Source of the DNA: Phlebotomus papatasi
Taxonomy: Eukaryota; Arthropoda; Insecta; Diptera; Psychodidae
Assembly: GCF_024763615.1 (NCBI RefSeq)
Contig: NC_077224.1
Coordinates: 51,780,712-51,844,711, forward strand
Direction of reading: 5' to 3'
DNA: 64,000 bases
Positions 45,331-56,874 of the stretch are shown one piece after another. Position numbers and translations under genes: made by a program. Under the pieces are notes generated by a model that did not search any database, was not told where the DNA came from, and worked only from the letters and a program-made list of their open reading frames with translations. Position 1 is the first letter of the stretch, and every line of letters starts with the position of its first letter.

Positions 45331-47342
45331 TAAAGCCGCCCTGTTTAATGAAGTTTATCCAAAAAAATGGGCTGGCTTCAACTATCTTGCCCTTAACAGG
45401 GATTAATTTAATTGGTGATACATAATGTACCCAAAAGGAGGTCTAGGTGCTGTGGTTCTGCAAGGAACTGCCCCCACTGTTATCTGAATGTAATACATTC
45501 TCCAAGAAGTAAAATTATTAAAAAAAATCAAATTGTAGATCACACAATCTTTTTCCTCTAAAATAATGCATTCTTTAAAGCAATCCCCAAGCGCGCGACC
45601 TTTTCGACAATTGCTAACCCAGCTGACGGTTATCCTAGTATTTTTTACAGTCAAGTGGTAAACGTTACTGGTACTTTCATCGTAATTAAAGCTTCCCTGT
45701 ATACTTCAAAGAATGAACTGGAATTAGTTAATCTTATTGAGGTCACAAAAGAAAATGCATTGAAAAAATGCATTATTGCATTATACTCCTCCTCATGTAG
45801 AACGTTTCGAGTTTAAATCACTGAAAGAGTGTGTGAGAACTCTTGAGATTCAGAAGCCAATTTCTTGCGCGAGATTCACTATCAAAAGAGACGAATTTTT
45901 GTTCCTTCCCAAAAAAGGATCTCACACAACAAATAGATGACTGTTAGGGCCCCTCACAGCGATAATAACAGTCATTAGACGTTGGAAGACTCGAGGGCAT
46001 TCGACTGCGAGTCTAAAAGAATTTTTGGCGGGAAGTTCGTCAGGACAATTTGTCAGTTGGAAGTCGTTTTCACGAGTTTAGTGTGAACTTTTGCAATTAT
46101 CCAACATTCTGAGACTGATCTTCACACCCCATGGACACTGTGAATCCAATGTTGGAAAATTGAAGGAAAGAAAGGCAAAAAAAAATTAAATATCAATTTT
46201 CTCCACTTGTTCAAAGTCGCACCCTCCTCTTGACTTTTGAACCTCTTCTTTATTATTTACCATAAATCATCCATGGCCCTTCCTGGGCTTTTCTTGTTAC
46301 ATTAGAGAGCAACAACATTAGATTACAATCTGTCTGCGTGATAAAAACAACACAGACAAAATTGTTTTGATGCTCACAGCAGAAAATCCCTACCATAGCA
46401 CCTCAGAAGAATGTTTCTGACAGTTGATAACACTTTCTGGCAAGTGTTGCGATGAGATGCCTGTATTAAATGGTGATTTTCTCTAGGGAAGAACACGCAA
46501 AAGAGTCAACGGAAAAAGGGGAATGATTTTCACACTTTCCACAGATAAATTCGATGTAAAGGATTTTCCAAAGGGGGGTGGAGATATGAAGAAAAGGGCG
46601 GATGAGAGAGGAAATGTCATGATGTTTGAACATAACATCAAATTGCTGTGAAGCCATCAAAGGGACATGGAAGGATGTGGAGGATATTCTGGAGATGAAT
46701 TTTCAATGATTATGATGGTACTGGGTGTTTTACCGCCTGGTGAGAAAATTAATTATCACTGTGACAAGGAATATAATCACAAAAGTTCCTAAAGACTCCT
46801 GCCATCCTGAAAAATTCTTCCCATCATGACTCTTTTTTCCTGTTATCCTTTCTACTAGCAATTGTTGCATGAAATTGAAAGATTCTCCCATGGTGAAAGT
46901 TTGCTGTTTTCCCCGCAATTATCATGTGATTTAATTTTTTCCACATGAAACGGAAATAGGATTTCTTTTCAACCAACCATTATGGCCTAAAATAAACACG
47001 AGAGAAAACCCTGAAAACCTACAATTAAAATTTTTCTTCAGGCAATAAAAAAAACATTCATATTCATTGTTATATCGTAAATTGAATTTTTGAACCAAAG
47101 AATTAGTGCAACGATTTGGCAGAAAATTCTAAGGGTTTCAAGGAAAATTAAAGCATAAACGCTCTAATTAAAAAAAACTAAAAAGATCATATTCAGTTTT
47201 ACAGTTTACTAAAAGTAAAATATAATTTACAGGACAAAAAAAATCAGAATTGGGTAGGGGAAAGCGCCCAACAAAATCAATGAATTAAATCTAATGAATA
47301 GAATATTGTGGTTACCATTAGATTATTTTAGGTTCCTTTATA
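45331..47342. other. LINE tail remnant then unique DNA
   Basis: 45331-45660 may be the LINE 3' region (its composition stays mixed). From there to 47342 no repeat was recognised. A small dyad ATGACTGTTA ... TAACAGTCAT lies at about 45940-45976. Confidence 0.35.
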
Positions 47343-47960
47343 GGGGAGAGTTGGACAATTTTGGACACGAATAATTCTAGGTAATGGTAATCTCCCGACA
47401 GCCTGTACAATTCATACTTAAGCGTGTGCACGATAAAAACCAAACCATCTTATGGTATCCTTGGCATAATGACAAGATGCTAGGTCTAGCCAGAATAATC
47501 GAGGAATATTGTGATCACGACAAAGCGGCAGAAAACGGTTTTGAAGGTACTCCTATATGTATATTTCGCGGTTCATTGTGCCCACCATGAAGAAATCTTA
47601 ACTCTTACGGCCACAGGTGCAAATAGCCATCCACAACACGAATTCTTTGGAAACTTTAAGTAGTTCTTGAATCTGTACTTCTTAGATACAACCGTTGAAG
47701 ATTTTTTCGTTTCATCATCCATAAGAATACACCTTTAAAAATCCTTGACAAGTTTGCCTTTCAACCTTGGGGCCCTAGTTTTGGCATTGCTTATCACTCA
47801 CTACCATGCTGCTGTCTCGGTTTTGTAAGTAAGCAAACCATTACTCTTCTTAATCTTTTGCACCAGGCTGGATGAGATCTTTAAGTACATAAGCACATTT
47901 TCCCCATTTGGTAGTCAGAATTCCTCGATTCTTACCACATCCTGGTTTTTGAGCAATACT
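47343..47960 (-). pseudogene. Tc1/mariner-superfamily transposase, decayed
   Basis: On the minus strand, LMDDETKKSS (codons 47708-47722 give MDDET, the first catalytic Asp) is followed by EFVLWMAICTCGRKS (about 47601-47640), GTMNREIYI and LQNRFLPL, then LFWLDLASCHYAKD (47457-47495, the second catalytic Asp). This order is that of a known Tc1/mariner-type family. The third acidic residue and C-terminus are missing. Only about 115 bp remain between the second Asp and the terminus TA-GGGGAGAGTTGGACAATT at 47343. There are several frameshifts and stops. Upstream pieces such as AYVLKDLIQPGAK (about 47860-47900) belong to the N-terminal part. The opposite terminus was not found. Confidence 0.75.
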
Positions 47961-48239
47961 TTTGGTTTCCTTAATTCATAAAATTACGTTCGGGATGGTC
48001 CCACGTGAGTTCCCAGTCATTCTTCCTATTTGTGAATACGTGAGATATGGCATATGAAGATGCGTGTCGAGATTTTGTTTAATTTCTCACTGAATAATAA
48101 ACAATAAGATGGAAATATCACTAAAACAAAGCTAATAAATGACACTTCAATGTTAACAAAAAAATCGTTCCGCACTGTCACAAGGTTTTGAAAGATTGAT
48201 ATGATTTGTACAAATTTTATCGTGGACACGTTTTATATG
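47961..48239. other. AT-rich spacer
   Basis: It lies between the transposase relic and the LINE relic. The missing end of the Tc1-like element may lie here but is not recognisable. Confidence 0.3.
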
Positions 48240-48436
48240 TTAGTGGAGTCCCATTGGAATATACAGAGAAGTTCTAGTATCTCGGGGTGTTATTCACGAA
48301 TGATGATAAGACGGACGCAGAACTCTCGTCGCGGATCGGTCAAGCTGCTGCAGAAGCATGGTGAGGAAGGCCGAGCTTAATCGTTCGGCTAAATTATCGG
48401 TTTTAACACTTCGTAGAACCCTAACTAAAAGTGTCA

Positions 48437-49155
48437 TGGAGGACCCAAGTGGTAGTCGCTGCCATTTACCTGATTTTAGATAATATTTTGATATTTTTAC
48501 TTACATTTCAACATTCGGAGCTTTAGTCAGTTCTTTTCTGGTGTCTGAATCAGAAATTTCATCTCCTTGGGTACTGTATCTTAAGATTTTTAACCATTCG
48601 ATGTTTTCATCTTTATCAGAATCATGGAGTAAGGGAAAATGGTCTGCCTTTGAATGCGACAGCCTTTGAATGTTTAAACTTTTCTCTTATTTTTCAAAGC
48701 AAAAATTCTACTTTATGAACAATAGTTAATACTATTAACTATTTTCTATTAACTTCGCTTAACAAAATGGATTTTTAGCTTTGGGAAATAAGAGAAAAAT
48801 TGAAGCATTCAAAAACTGACGCATAATTCTTGTGAATAATTTGCAAAAACATTTTCAATTTGTTCTTTTAAGGCTTTTATACACTAACAATCAAGAAAAT
48901 TACATCTGCAGAACGTCAAACTCCCATATAAAATGCATGGCAGCAACTTCCACTTGGTCCTTCTGAGTGCAGTTTTTTGTTTCTGCAATATATTTTACAT
49001 TATTATTTAATTTTTATTAAAAATTTTATAACGAAAAAATAGCCAGATAAATTCTGCACGCATTCCATCAGACCTTCAGGCGAAATGATATATTCTTCAC
49101 TATAAACAATTAAATTGAAAACTAAATTGGCAGCGGCTGCCACTAGAGTCCTTCC
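48437..49155. mobile_element. DNA element with 8-bp duplication inside the LINE
   Basis: AAGTGTCA before and AAGTGTTA after form an imperfect 8-bp target duplication, as hAT- and P-type elements make. The tips GGAGGACCCAAGTGGTAGTC and (inverted) GGAAGGACTCTAGTGGCAGC match over about 28 bp. A third copy of the tip lies inside at about 48940-48970 (GGCAGCAACTTCCACTTGG), so the insertion may be composite. No transposase is visible. Confidence 0.75.
48634..48835. mobile_element. F-like element nested inside the 8-bp element
   Basis: GGGAAAATGGTCTGCCTTTG opens like family F (GGGGAAAGTGCTCTGCCTTC). The arms GCGACAGCCTTTGAATG ... TTTTCTCTTATTTTTCAAAG and CTTTGGGAAATAAGAGAAAA ... CATTCAAAAACTGACGC are inverted copies. 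The right tip has decayed. Confidence 0.6.
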
Positions 49156-49789
49156 AAGTGTTAAAACCTGTGTTTATTCCTATTTCCATCTACGGTTATG
49201 AGATTTGGGTAATGATCAAAAGTATAAGATTACGATTACAAGTTACCGAGATGAAGTACATCCGAGCGGTTAATGGAATTACGGTTGATGGAACGTAGCC
49301 GTTCGTGAGAAGATTCGAGGAGCTCCTTTTTCGTTTTGAGAGATCACAACTTTGGTAGTATGTTCATGTTCAACACACGAATGAAAAACATTCCCTAGAA
49401 AAGTCATGCATGCCATTGTAAAGAGACCTTAACCTCGGAGCAGATCTAGGACAAGATGGCTGAATAAAATTCAGGATCTTACCTTAGAGTGCATTAAGAT
49501 TGAACCTTATCATTCTCCTGATGCGGCGGAAGATCGACAGGCGTGAGGTCTTAACTTTAAAGATTTAAGATCAAACAGTGAGAAAACGTTTCCGCCGTTT
49601 TGTCTCTGAGGCTTGTCAACATTACTGAGATGGCAGCGGACGCATGGTACAAAAAGTTATCAGGAACTGCATAAATTATTATTATTTTTTTTATTGTAGG
49701 AAATCTGTTGTATGTTTTCAAATCGCCAATACTCACTAACATCTAACTAGTAAGCTCATTTATTGCATTCCATTTTAATCTCAAAATAG

Positions 49790-50990
49790 ATGGTCTTGGA
49801 TAATATATTTCTGCACAATTGTTAACCAAATTACTTCCGCAAAAGACTTTTCGGTTACTTTTGTTATTCAGTGAAAATAAAAATAGGCCAACCGATGTAG
49901 AAATACGTTTTGTTTCTCCTTTTCCGCTTCGTCGAAAGTCATCAAAAGTTTTAGCTCGAAATAACGTTCGAAATATTTGACTTTACGCCGATTTTGATAA
50001 TATTTTCTCTTATTCTCTTTAATGATTCGAATTTTGAGTGACAAATTCTTTTGTCAGATAGTTACACTACACTGAGAAAAAAAAGAGGGTACGATTAACT
50101 TTTTTTCCTCATAACTTTAACACTTTTTAGGTGTAAAAATATATCAACATTTTTTAATGTTAATTTTACACCTTTTTAAGGGTAAAATTAACATAGAAAG
50201 GGTAACCTTAACCCCTAATACACCTAAAAAGGGTAATATTTACACCGATTTCGGATCAATACTGCAGGGTAAAATTAACATTTCCGGAATGTTATTTTAA
50301 CTTTTTCGGATTTCTCTCAGTGTATGTAAATAAAGGGATCTTTTCGTGATTTAATGTTTAGAATTTAAATTCAATGATCGTTAAAACGTGTGCGCCTCCT
50401 TAGTAGATAAAATTGTTATCGTTTCACAATAATCATTTATTAATCTGTAAGGAACTGTTTCGACATATTAACCCATTCCTTACCATGGTATTATACATCA
50501 TACGCAAATTGAGTGATTTTAGATGATTTATTCCAGGGCAATTGATATTCGAGTTTCTGTCGGGAATGGATTTTTAGTTACTTTAGTCCTTCAATTACTT
50601 GGAAAAAATGGCCCGACAGAAATGGGAATACATTTTGTTGTTCTTTTCTCGCTTCGTGTGAAGTCATTCAAAAATTTTTGCTCAAAATGGCGGACGGAAA
50701 ATTCGACACCCGTCGAATTTGTTAAAATTGGTCTTCATCTTCTTTCCTGATTTGAATTCTGATTGTCAATTTGTTTTCTGGGATAGTTACTCTATCTAAA
50801 TCAATAGAGTTTGTAATAAATTAATGTACAGAATTTAAATTCAGTGACCGTTAAGACGCCTGTTTGAGAGCGGATCCCCGCGTCCCAATAATGGATAAAA
50901 TTTTTTTCTTTTCAAAAAATTCATCTATTAATCTGTAGGAAACTAATCCCAAAATATGAACATTCTATCTCAAGTATTTCTGGTACATTG
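49790..50990. repeat. tandem duplication, ~480-bp unit, two copies
   Basis: Unit 1 (about 49790-50515, including a family A insertion) and unit 2 (about 50516-50990) share ordered blocks: GATGTAGAAATACGTTTTGT versus GAAATGGGAATACATTTTGT, CGCTTCGTCGAAAGTCAT versus CGCTTCGTGTGAAGTCAT, CAGATAGTTACACTA versus GGGATAGTTACTCTA, AGAATTTAAATTCAATGATC versus AGAATTTAAATTCAGTGACC, and ATTAATCTGTAAGGAACT versus ATTAATCTGTAGGAAACT. The units are well diverged, so the duplication is old. Confidence 0.75.
50070..50322 (+). mobile_element. family A miniature element, copy 6 (best preserved)
   Basis: CACTGAGAAAAAAAAGAGGG at the left, CGGATTTCTCTCAGTG at the right, TA on both sides. At 253 bp it is the best reference copy. 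It sits in unit 1 of the tandem duplication; unit 2 shows the site without it (GATAGTTACTCTATC near 50790). It therefore inserted after the duplication, or was lost from unit 2. Confidence 0.95.
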
Positions 50991-51046
50991 ACTGAATGGG
51001 TTAAGTTTCTATCTCCAGTATTTCTTATTTCTCGTTCATAAGCATA

Positions 51047-51240
51047 GGGGAAACATGGTACCTCTGAATTGGGGGAGTTTTGAAATTGGGCTTTTTCTTC
51101 AATTTTAAATGGAATGGAACTTAAAAGTAATTTAGTTTTACAATTGGTTTGTAGAGCTAAATTATATCATTGTAAGGTTCAGTAACTCAAAAAAGCTTAT
51201 TTTTAACGCTGCCCCAATTCAAAAGTGCCCCACTTCCCCC
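51047..51240. mobile_element. element K, TA-flanked miniature element
   Basis: TA flanks GGGGAAACATGGTACCTCTG and GAAAAGTGCCCCACTTCCCC-type sequence (right end AAAAGTGCCCCACTTCCCCC). AATTGGGG or CCCCAATT recurs near both ends. It has no coding capacity and no second copy in the window. Confidence 0.75.
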
Positions 51241-53949
51241 TATAGCAAATAAATCATAAAAAATCATCAAGCAGAATTTTTAACAAAATATTTTTTTTCT
51301 TTTTATGTCTCTAATCTCCTTTCTTCTACAATTTCCCGTAGAATTTCTGTGGTAACCGTTGTACAATTTTGAGATGGAAAATAAGGAAAACAACTTGTTG
51401 TATAGAAATGTTGAAGGGATTCTTATAGAATTACTTGGAAATGTCCCTGTGACTTGACAACGAGACCAAAGAGACAATGACATTCCAATTGTATGGGAGA
51501 GAGTGCCATTGACCCCACACCCTCGCCCTTCTGAAATGTCACAAACATAGAAACATCAGCGTGAAAATGTTCAATTGAGTCAATTGAAAATTTTGCACCA
51601 TATTGGTCAAAAGGTGTGGAAAATTTTTGACAAATTCAATCTCTTGACTGAATTTTCAATATTCACCATCAAAGCTCAAAAATCGTTCATATTTCTTGGT
51701 GATTGATATGACATGAGGGAGACGGTGTGGACAGTTCTCCCCGGATTTCAAGGTACAAATGCCTCAATGGAGTCAATCCTGGTGACCGCCCAGTTGGCTC
51801 AATCCCACATTCAATTTCAATTTATGCTTTGATGTGTTAAGGTCTCAGCCCCAGTATGATTTCCCGCCACGCAAATGGGATGGCCAGTGACTGGCAAAAT
51901 AGGGTGGGTGGCTTAAGAGGTTGAGGTTACAGGGCCTTTGGATGGAAATATGCGATTGTAGAGTGGGAAATCAAAGAGGGTTCAGATACCGTTGCGTGGG
52001 AAAAACCCTCCTTCAGTAATGTAAGTCATCTGTTTTTTTTCTTCTACCACAAGGGGTGATTGAATTTTCTCCATTTGGAGGTGGTGGAAAATTATCTGCA
52101 AAATTGAATGTTACAATTTTCTCTGGCAAACAATCATTACCATTTTCCTTCTAACCCGACGTTATCAAATTCAATCGGAACTCTTGCATGTCAGATGATT
52201 CTGGGTGACGGTGAGACCAGTCTAATTACCCAGAGGCTGTTGATTTTTGAGCGCACCGCCAGAGAAACATGATGAGTTCTGGTAGCCAAATTGCATTAAT
52301 TCTTTATGAGGGTAACCCTGTGTTGATTCACAATTTGTTTACATATACTGCAAACAAAATGAACAATAAAATTCACCCTCTGTGGTTCAGGAATTCTTCT
52401 CTAGATCTCCTAACGAGAGACACAGGATATGTTAAACTAATTAAAATATTAACTAGTGAAATACTCTTGATGACATTAGCTCTAGTATTAGTTAACGCTA
52501 TCAAAACTACCTGAAGACCACTTTAGATTACATTAGGTCACTCTATCGGCAGTTACAGTTGGAATATCCAATTACAACCCCACAGAAATACACCCTTCAG
52601 ACTCAGACCTAAGCGCCAAGCAAAGTCATGGCTTTATTTTTCTAATTTCTAAAGCAATATTATTAGAAAAATTGAAACAGGTTTAGATACTTAGGATAAC
52701 TGGTTCATTGGATTTAAAATAAAATCAATAAACTGATTTTTATTTAAAATTTAGAGAGTTTAAAAAACTGGGTTAATCTCCAGTATGTCTCCTTTAAGTG
52801 ATGTAACTTACATTATTTATGATTACTACATCAAACTTTATAGGATTAGTTTTTTTACCTTAGTAGTTACCTAGTGTTACCCTAGTTAGGGTAATGATAA
52901 CAGGGTATAGCTTTAACCAAATTTCCGAAGGTCTCCAATTTCAGAAAGAATTTTGCTTTTTAAGGAATTATTGAAGTTAATACATGAATTATCTTCCGAT
53001 TAAAAAAATTAAGGTTATCTCTTGATGTCTTTTTTATGAGTTAGGATTATTAAAACAGAATATATGATGGCTAGGGGATGTTCGGTCAGAGTTTCTAGGA
53101 CCTATAGTGCCTAAAGTTCAAAATAGACACAGCCAACTGCTTAGGGATCAGCCGAAAAAATGAGGATCGATATCGATACAGTCAGGGATCGGCCCATAAT
53201 TTTGAAGATCAGACTGATCTTCTGAATTCGTGAAGTCTAGTGAAATTACGGGGATAAAAATCTTCACTTTAGATCCTTTGGGTAGTTCTCGAAATGTCAA
53301 TTGGATGAAAAAAACATGAAGAGTAATGGTACGCAATTTTGCTAAATCTTAAAATGCATTAAGATTGAAGTAATGGAAAGGCCAGAGTGCTCTGCATTGA
53401 TATTGCATTTAAGAAGTCTTTCAGCAATCAAATTGAGCACAAATTTACGCAAAAACCGATAATCTTTGATCCTAAATCCTCGCAGTGGGCTGATCTTTTA
53501 TTGACAAATTTTTCGATCGAAGTGAGTATTCTCAAGGATCAGCCTGTTCCTATTTTCGGCATAAGATTTAAGATGACTGTCTCTATCGTTCGCTCCTTGT
53601 AAAGACAGTTACTCTATTTAATTCGATTCCGAGGAGTGCATTCAGCGACTCCAATCCGCGAGATCTATCAACAGGCTGAAGTATTTGATTTTGTTTCTTT
53701 GCTTCTATTGTTTCTTTCTCTTTTTTTTGTCTTAATTATCACGTAAGAGGGATGACTAATAATTATAATTATAATCACACTTGAGATTTTATTTAATACG
53801 TATTACACTGATTAAGATTGTAAAAACGTACTAACTGGATAATAGATCTCCAGCAGATTATCCAAAATTTCACTAGTTTAATTTCACTATAGTCAATGTA
53901 CCGATATAATGATGACCTTCTATTATGACGATCATCAAAAAACGATTAA
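51241..53949. other. unique-looking non-coding DNA
   Basis: No repeat family was recognised. GATCAG/CTGATC words are unusually frequent at 53140-53560 (GGGATCAGCC, GGGATCGGCC, GATCAGACTGATC, GGGCTGATC, GGATCAGCC). Open frames at 52269-52514 (+) and 53387-53602 (+) have no domain. Confidence 0.35.
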
Positions 53950-54207
53950 CACTAAACCTATCGACTGTTATTGAACGTTTTTCCTAGTACTTTCGGTCAA
54001 ATTACAGATCGCGGTAGGTAGGATACTCAAAAAATATTTCTTGGATAAGAGGGAAAAATAAGAAATTAAACACTGAAAATTTTTTAAACATTGCAAATTT
54101 TATGAAATTTATAAAGTTTTATAGCGGCATTGTAACTTTTAAATACATGCTAATTTTAAAAAGTTTATAAACCGGTCAATTTTACCGGTCTTGTGGTAGG
54201 TTTAGTA
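53950..54207. mobile_element. element U, copy 2, TTAA-flanked, uninterrupted
   Basis: TTAA flanks both sides. The tips are CACTAAACCTATC and (inverted) TACTAAACCTACC, with inner blocks TTTTTCCTAGTACTTTCGG and ACCGGTCAATTTTACCGG. It supplies the empty-site reference for elements H and E in copy 1. Confidence 0.8.
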
Positions 54208-54379
54208 TTAAAGATAAATTAATAAAAGATTTTTAAAATGAAAAATACTTTTAGTCACACCTATCGAAAGTCTAAGTGTGATAAGACATCACACTTACTA
54301 AAATTTTCGCCTTGTGAACTTGTTTTTGTTATTTGGGACGTGGAAGGTTCATAAAAGTTGTAGAATATTTGGTAGTATT

Positions 54380-54730
54380 TTAGTAAATTAAAGGCCAAAT
54401 TAATTTATTTACTAAAATTGAATATGTTAGTGGCCATTTTGAATTTTTTACTCACAAAATTAGCTGATTTACTGATAAAAAATGATTTTTCCGACCACAA
54501 CTAATTTCAAATCCCCCAAAAAATAACAAAATTTAATTAATAATATTAAAACCAATAAAATAATAATAATAATATAACAAAAAATAATATTAATAAAATA
54601 ATAATGTGTTTTTTGTAAAGAAATTAACATCTTTTGTCAGGGAAGTGAAGGAATCATATTGGTCAGTTAAGATTTAAAATAGTTAGTAGTAAAAGATTCT
54701 GAGATATGGGTCAGTAAAAATTGGAAACCG
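54380..54730. repeat. degenerate tandem/low-complexity array
   Basis: ATTTACTRA/GGTCAGT-type words related to the array at 7640 recur here, interrupted by an AATAAT-rich microsatellite at 54530-54605. Confidence 0.5.
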
Positions 54731-54967
54731 AACAAAATTACTTATAGAACAAGCCTAAAATCAATCAATGCTAAAATGGTTCTTGAGCTTTTAGTTTCCA
54801 GTTTTTTTTTAAAGAATATTTAATATTTTTTTTCCTTTTTACAAAATTTCTTTTGCACTATAACTATTTTTTTTCAATAATGCAGACTAGTAATAAAAAT
54901 CCATAACAATTTAAATATAGTTTAATTCTAAATTATATTAGAAAATCACAAATGAAAATAAATAAAA

Positions 54968-55028
54968 TTTCTAATAAAATATAATAGAAATTAATAAAAT
55001 TTAATAGAAATTAATAAAATTTAATAGC
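54968..55028. repeat. tandem repeat, ~20-bp AATAGAAATTAATAAAATTT unit
   Basis: About three nearly identical units in a row: AATAGAAATTAATAAAATTT with a variant first unit. Confidence 0.8.
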
Positions 55029-55061
55029 ATCCCTTAAGTTTTTAAAGACGAAAAGGAGGTA

Positions 55062-55270
55062 GGGTAGAGTCTACACACTTATGGATGTTCTTATGGACAA
55101 CGCAAAAATCTCAAGTTATTACATTAAACAGATTTCGAAAAATCAAAAAAAATATTAATACATCATAAACTAATAATTTTACAATATTACGGAATCTGTT
55201 TTACGTAAGACGTTAAGATTTTTGCACGCTGTCCATAAGTGTATAACATCCATAAGTGTAGGCTCCACCC
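55062..55270. mobile_element. element W, TA-flanked miniature element
   Basis: TA flanks GGGTAGAGTCTACACACTTA and (right end) TAGGCTCCACCC. ACTTATGGATG and CTTATGGACA recur twice at each end, and GCAAAAATCT/AGATTTTTGC continues the inverted repeat to about 60 bp. Copy number is one here. Confidence 0.85.
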
Positions 55271-56874
55271 TATATGGGTTCCTAGACAATCACTGAAAAA
55301 TGAATATATTCTATACTTTCCATTCAAATTACTTCTTAGTTTTTGATGTATTTGAAAGATTTTGCTTAGTGACATTCCCTCTGTATTCACTGACAGAAAA
55401 AAATTGTCTTTAAAATTATTTTTCAAAATAATTGAATGATAAGAGTTGCAGGTGAATATTTCTTATGCAAATGGGGCAAGTTTGGATTTATTTGAGCCTT
55501 GGAGTCCCAAATAAATTTTAATAATTTTCCAGTATTATTTTTCAATTCAATTAACTTGAAATTTGAAATTGAAAATAAAGTTCAAATAATCGAATTTCAT
55601 ATTTTACTTTCAAGTTAGGAAGAATTAACTCATGATATTTATATAATATTTTACAATAATTGTTTTATTATTATCGAATTTAAGATACATGATTTCGGAA
55701 CAATATACTGAGAGACCTTCTACGGAAGGACATTTGATGGCAATCTCATAAGATTAATGCCCGTCACTTTAGAGAGAAATGGACTGACGACAAAAGTCAT
55801 GATCATTTGCAATAAAATTCAATTGTGAAGTTTAAAATGTATATAGCGTCCTATCGAATAGGAATATCACATACATTTTCATCCTCCTATCGGAAAATTG
55901 GTTTCAATTTAAAATCACAACACGTTTATACTTGCCATTCGATTTAGAATGCACTCACATTCCCATTGAATTTTCACCAAATGCCCAATCCAAATGCCAT
56001 GTTGGAAAGATTCTTTTCCTCCTTCTTCTTTTTTTCGACCAAAAAGGAAAGTCTTTCATTTTGCCATACAAGTCGCACAGAAATGGAGAGATTCGGACAA
56101 CAAAGGAATGATAAGGATTCTTAAAAAAGAAATCCAATAGTGGTACGACGAAGAAATCCAAACACTTCTTTCACCCTCTATCTTTTTTTTTCGATAAGAC
56201 TGCAATTTATTCTTCCAACTCTCGATTAAATTCCCACCCTTTCTGGTCTTTAGTCCTCGTGCTGGTAAATTTAGAATTTTATCATTTGGATGGTAAAGGA
56301 GACGTGGTGAGAGAATTGCATCAAATGCACCCTGAAAAAGTGCCCCCTCAGAGGGCAAAGAGGTATTTAAAGCGACATAAACAACCAGAAATAATGGTAT
56401 TACTATCAAATTGAGTGAAAATTTATACCCTTCTGTGAGATTCATTCTCGAGGACCTACGAAAAAAAACTGACGAAAGAGACTGACTTTCACGCGTCAGG
56501 AAACATGAATAAGATGGGATCAGATTATGCTAATTAAGGATGTTTTCGATGTTATTTACATGAAGGTATTCACGATGTTCCTTTTCCTCATATTTATGGC
56601 TTGATATTAGGGACCTCGCACTTCAATTGCTTCTTATTTTTTTTTCAAGTGAAAAAGAAGAAAATAATTTTTACATATGGAGTATCTCTCACAAACTTTG
56701 CATATCAAAGTGAATAAGAGATTTAAAACGTTTCATTTTCATCTACAAATCTTGCTGATATGAATATTAATTGGTATATGAATTGTGTGTGAAAGAAAAA
56801 GATTGCAGAGATTTATCAGTCTCGAGCAGTCTCGAGCTTATTGAGGTCATGTTTTTATGAAAGACACAGCTATA
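55271..56874. other. unique-looking non-coding DNA
   Basis: No repeat was recognised. Overlapping minus-strand open frames at 55955-56445 (68 and 129 codons) show no known domain. Confidence 0.35.

Larger units (their letters stand above)
48240..49600 (+). pseudogene. LINE reverse transcriptase C-terminus, split by an insertion
   Basis: Part 1 (48240-48436) reads VSGVPLEYTEKF, YLGVLFTND (at 48278), KTDAELSSRIGQAAA: the end of the thumb region typical of non-LTR reverse transcriptases. Part 2 (49156-49600) continues with VFIPISIYGYEIWVM (49191-49214), LQVTEMKYIRAVNGIT, VREKIR, RTRWLNKIQDLT (49447 on) and AAEDRQA, in the usual order. Stops and frame changes show it is dead. The insertion 48437-49155 separates the two halves. 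The upstream catalytic part (the FADD box) is absent. Confidence 0.8.

Noticed and set aside
45940..45976. Hairpin with ATGACTGTTA/TAACAGTCAT arms as a microRNA or terminator
   Set aside because: Ten-base arms with a 16-nt loop are too short for a microRNA precursor and common by chance.
55955..56445. Overlapping minus-strand frames with a hydrophobic stretch
   Set aside because: Two overlapping frames are equally open and neither shows a family motif; T-rich codons alone explain the hydrophobic look.
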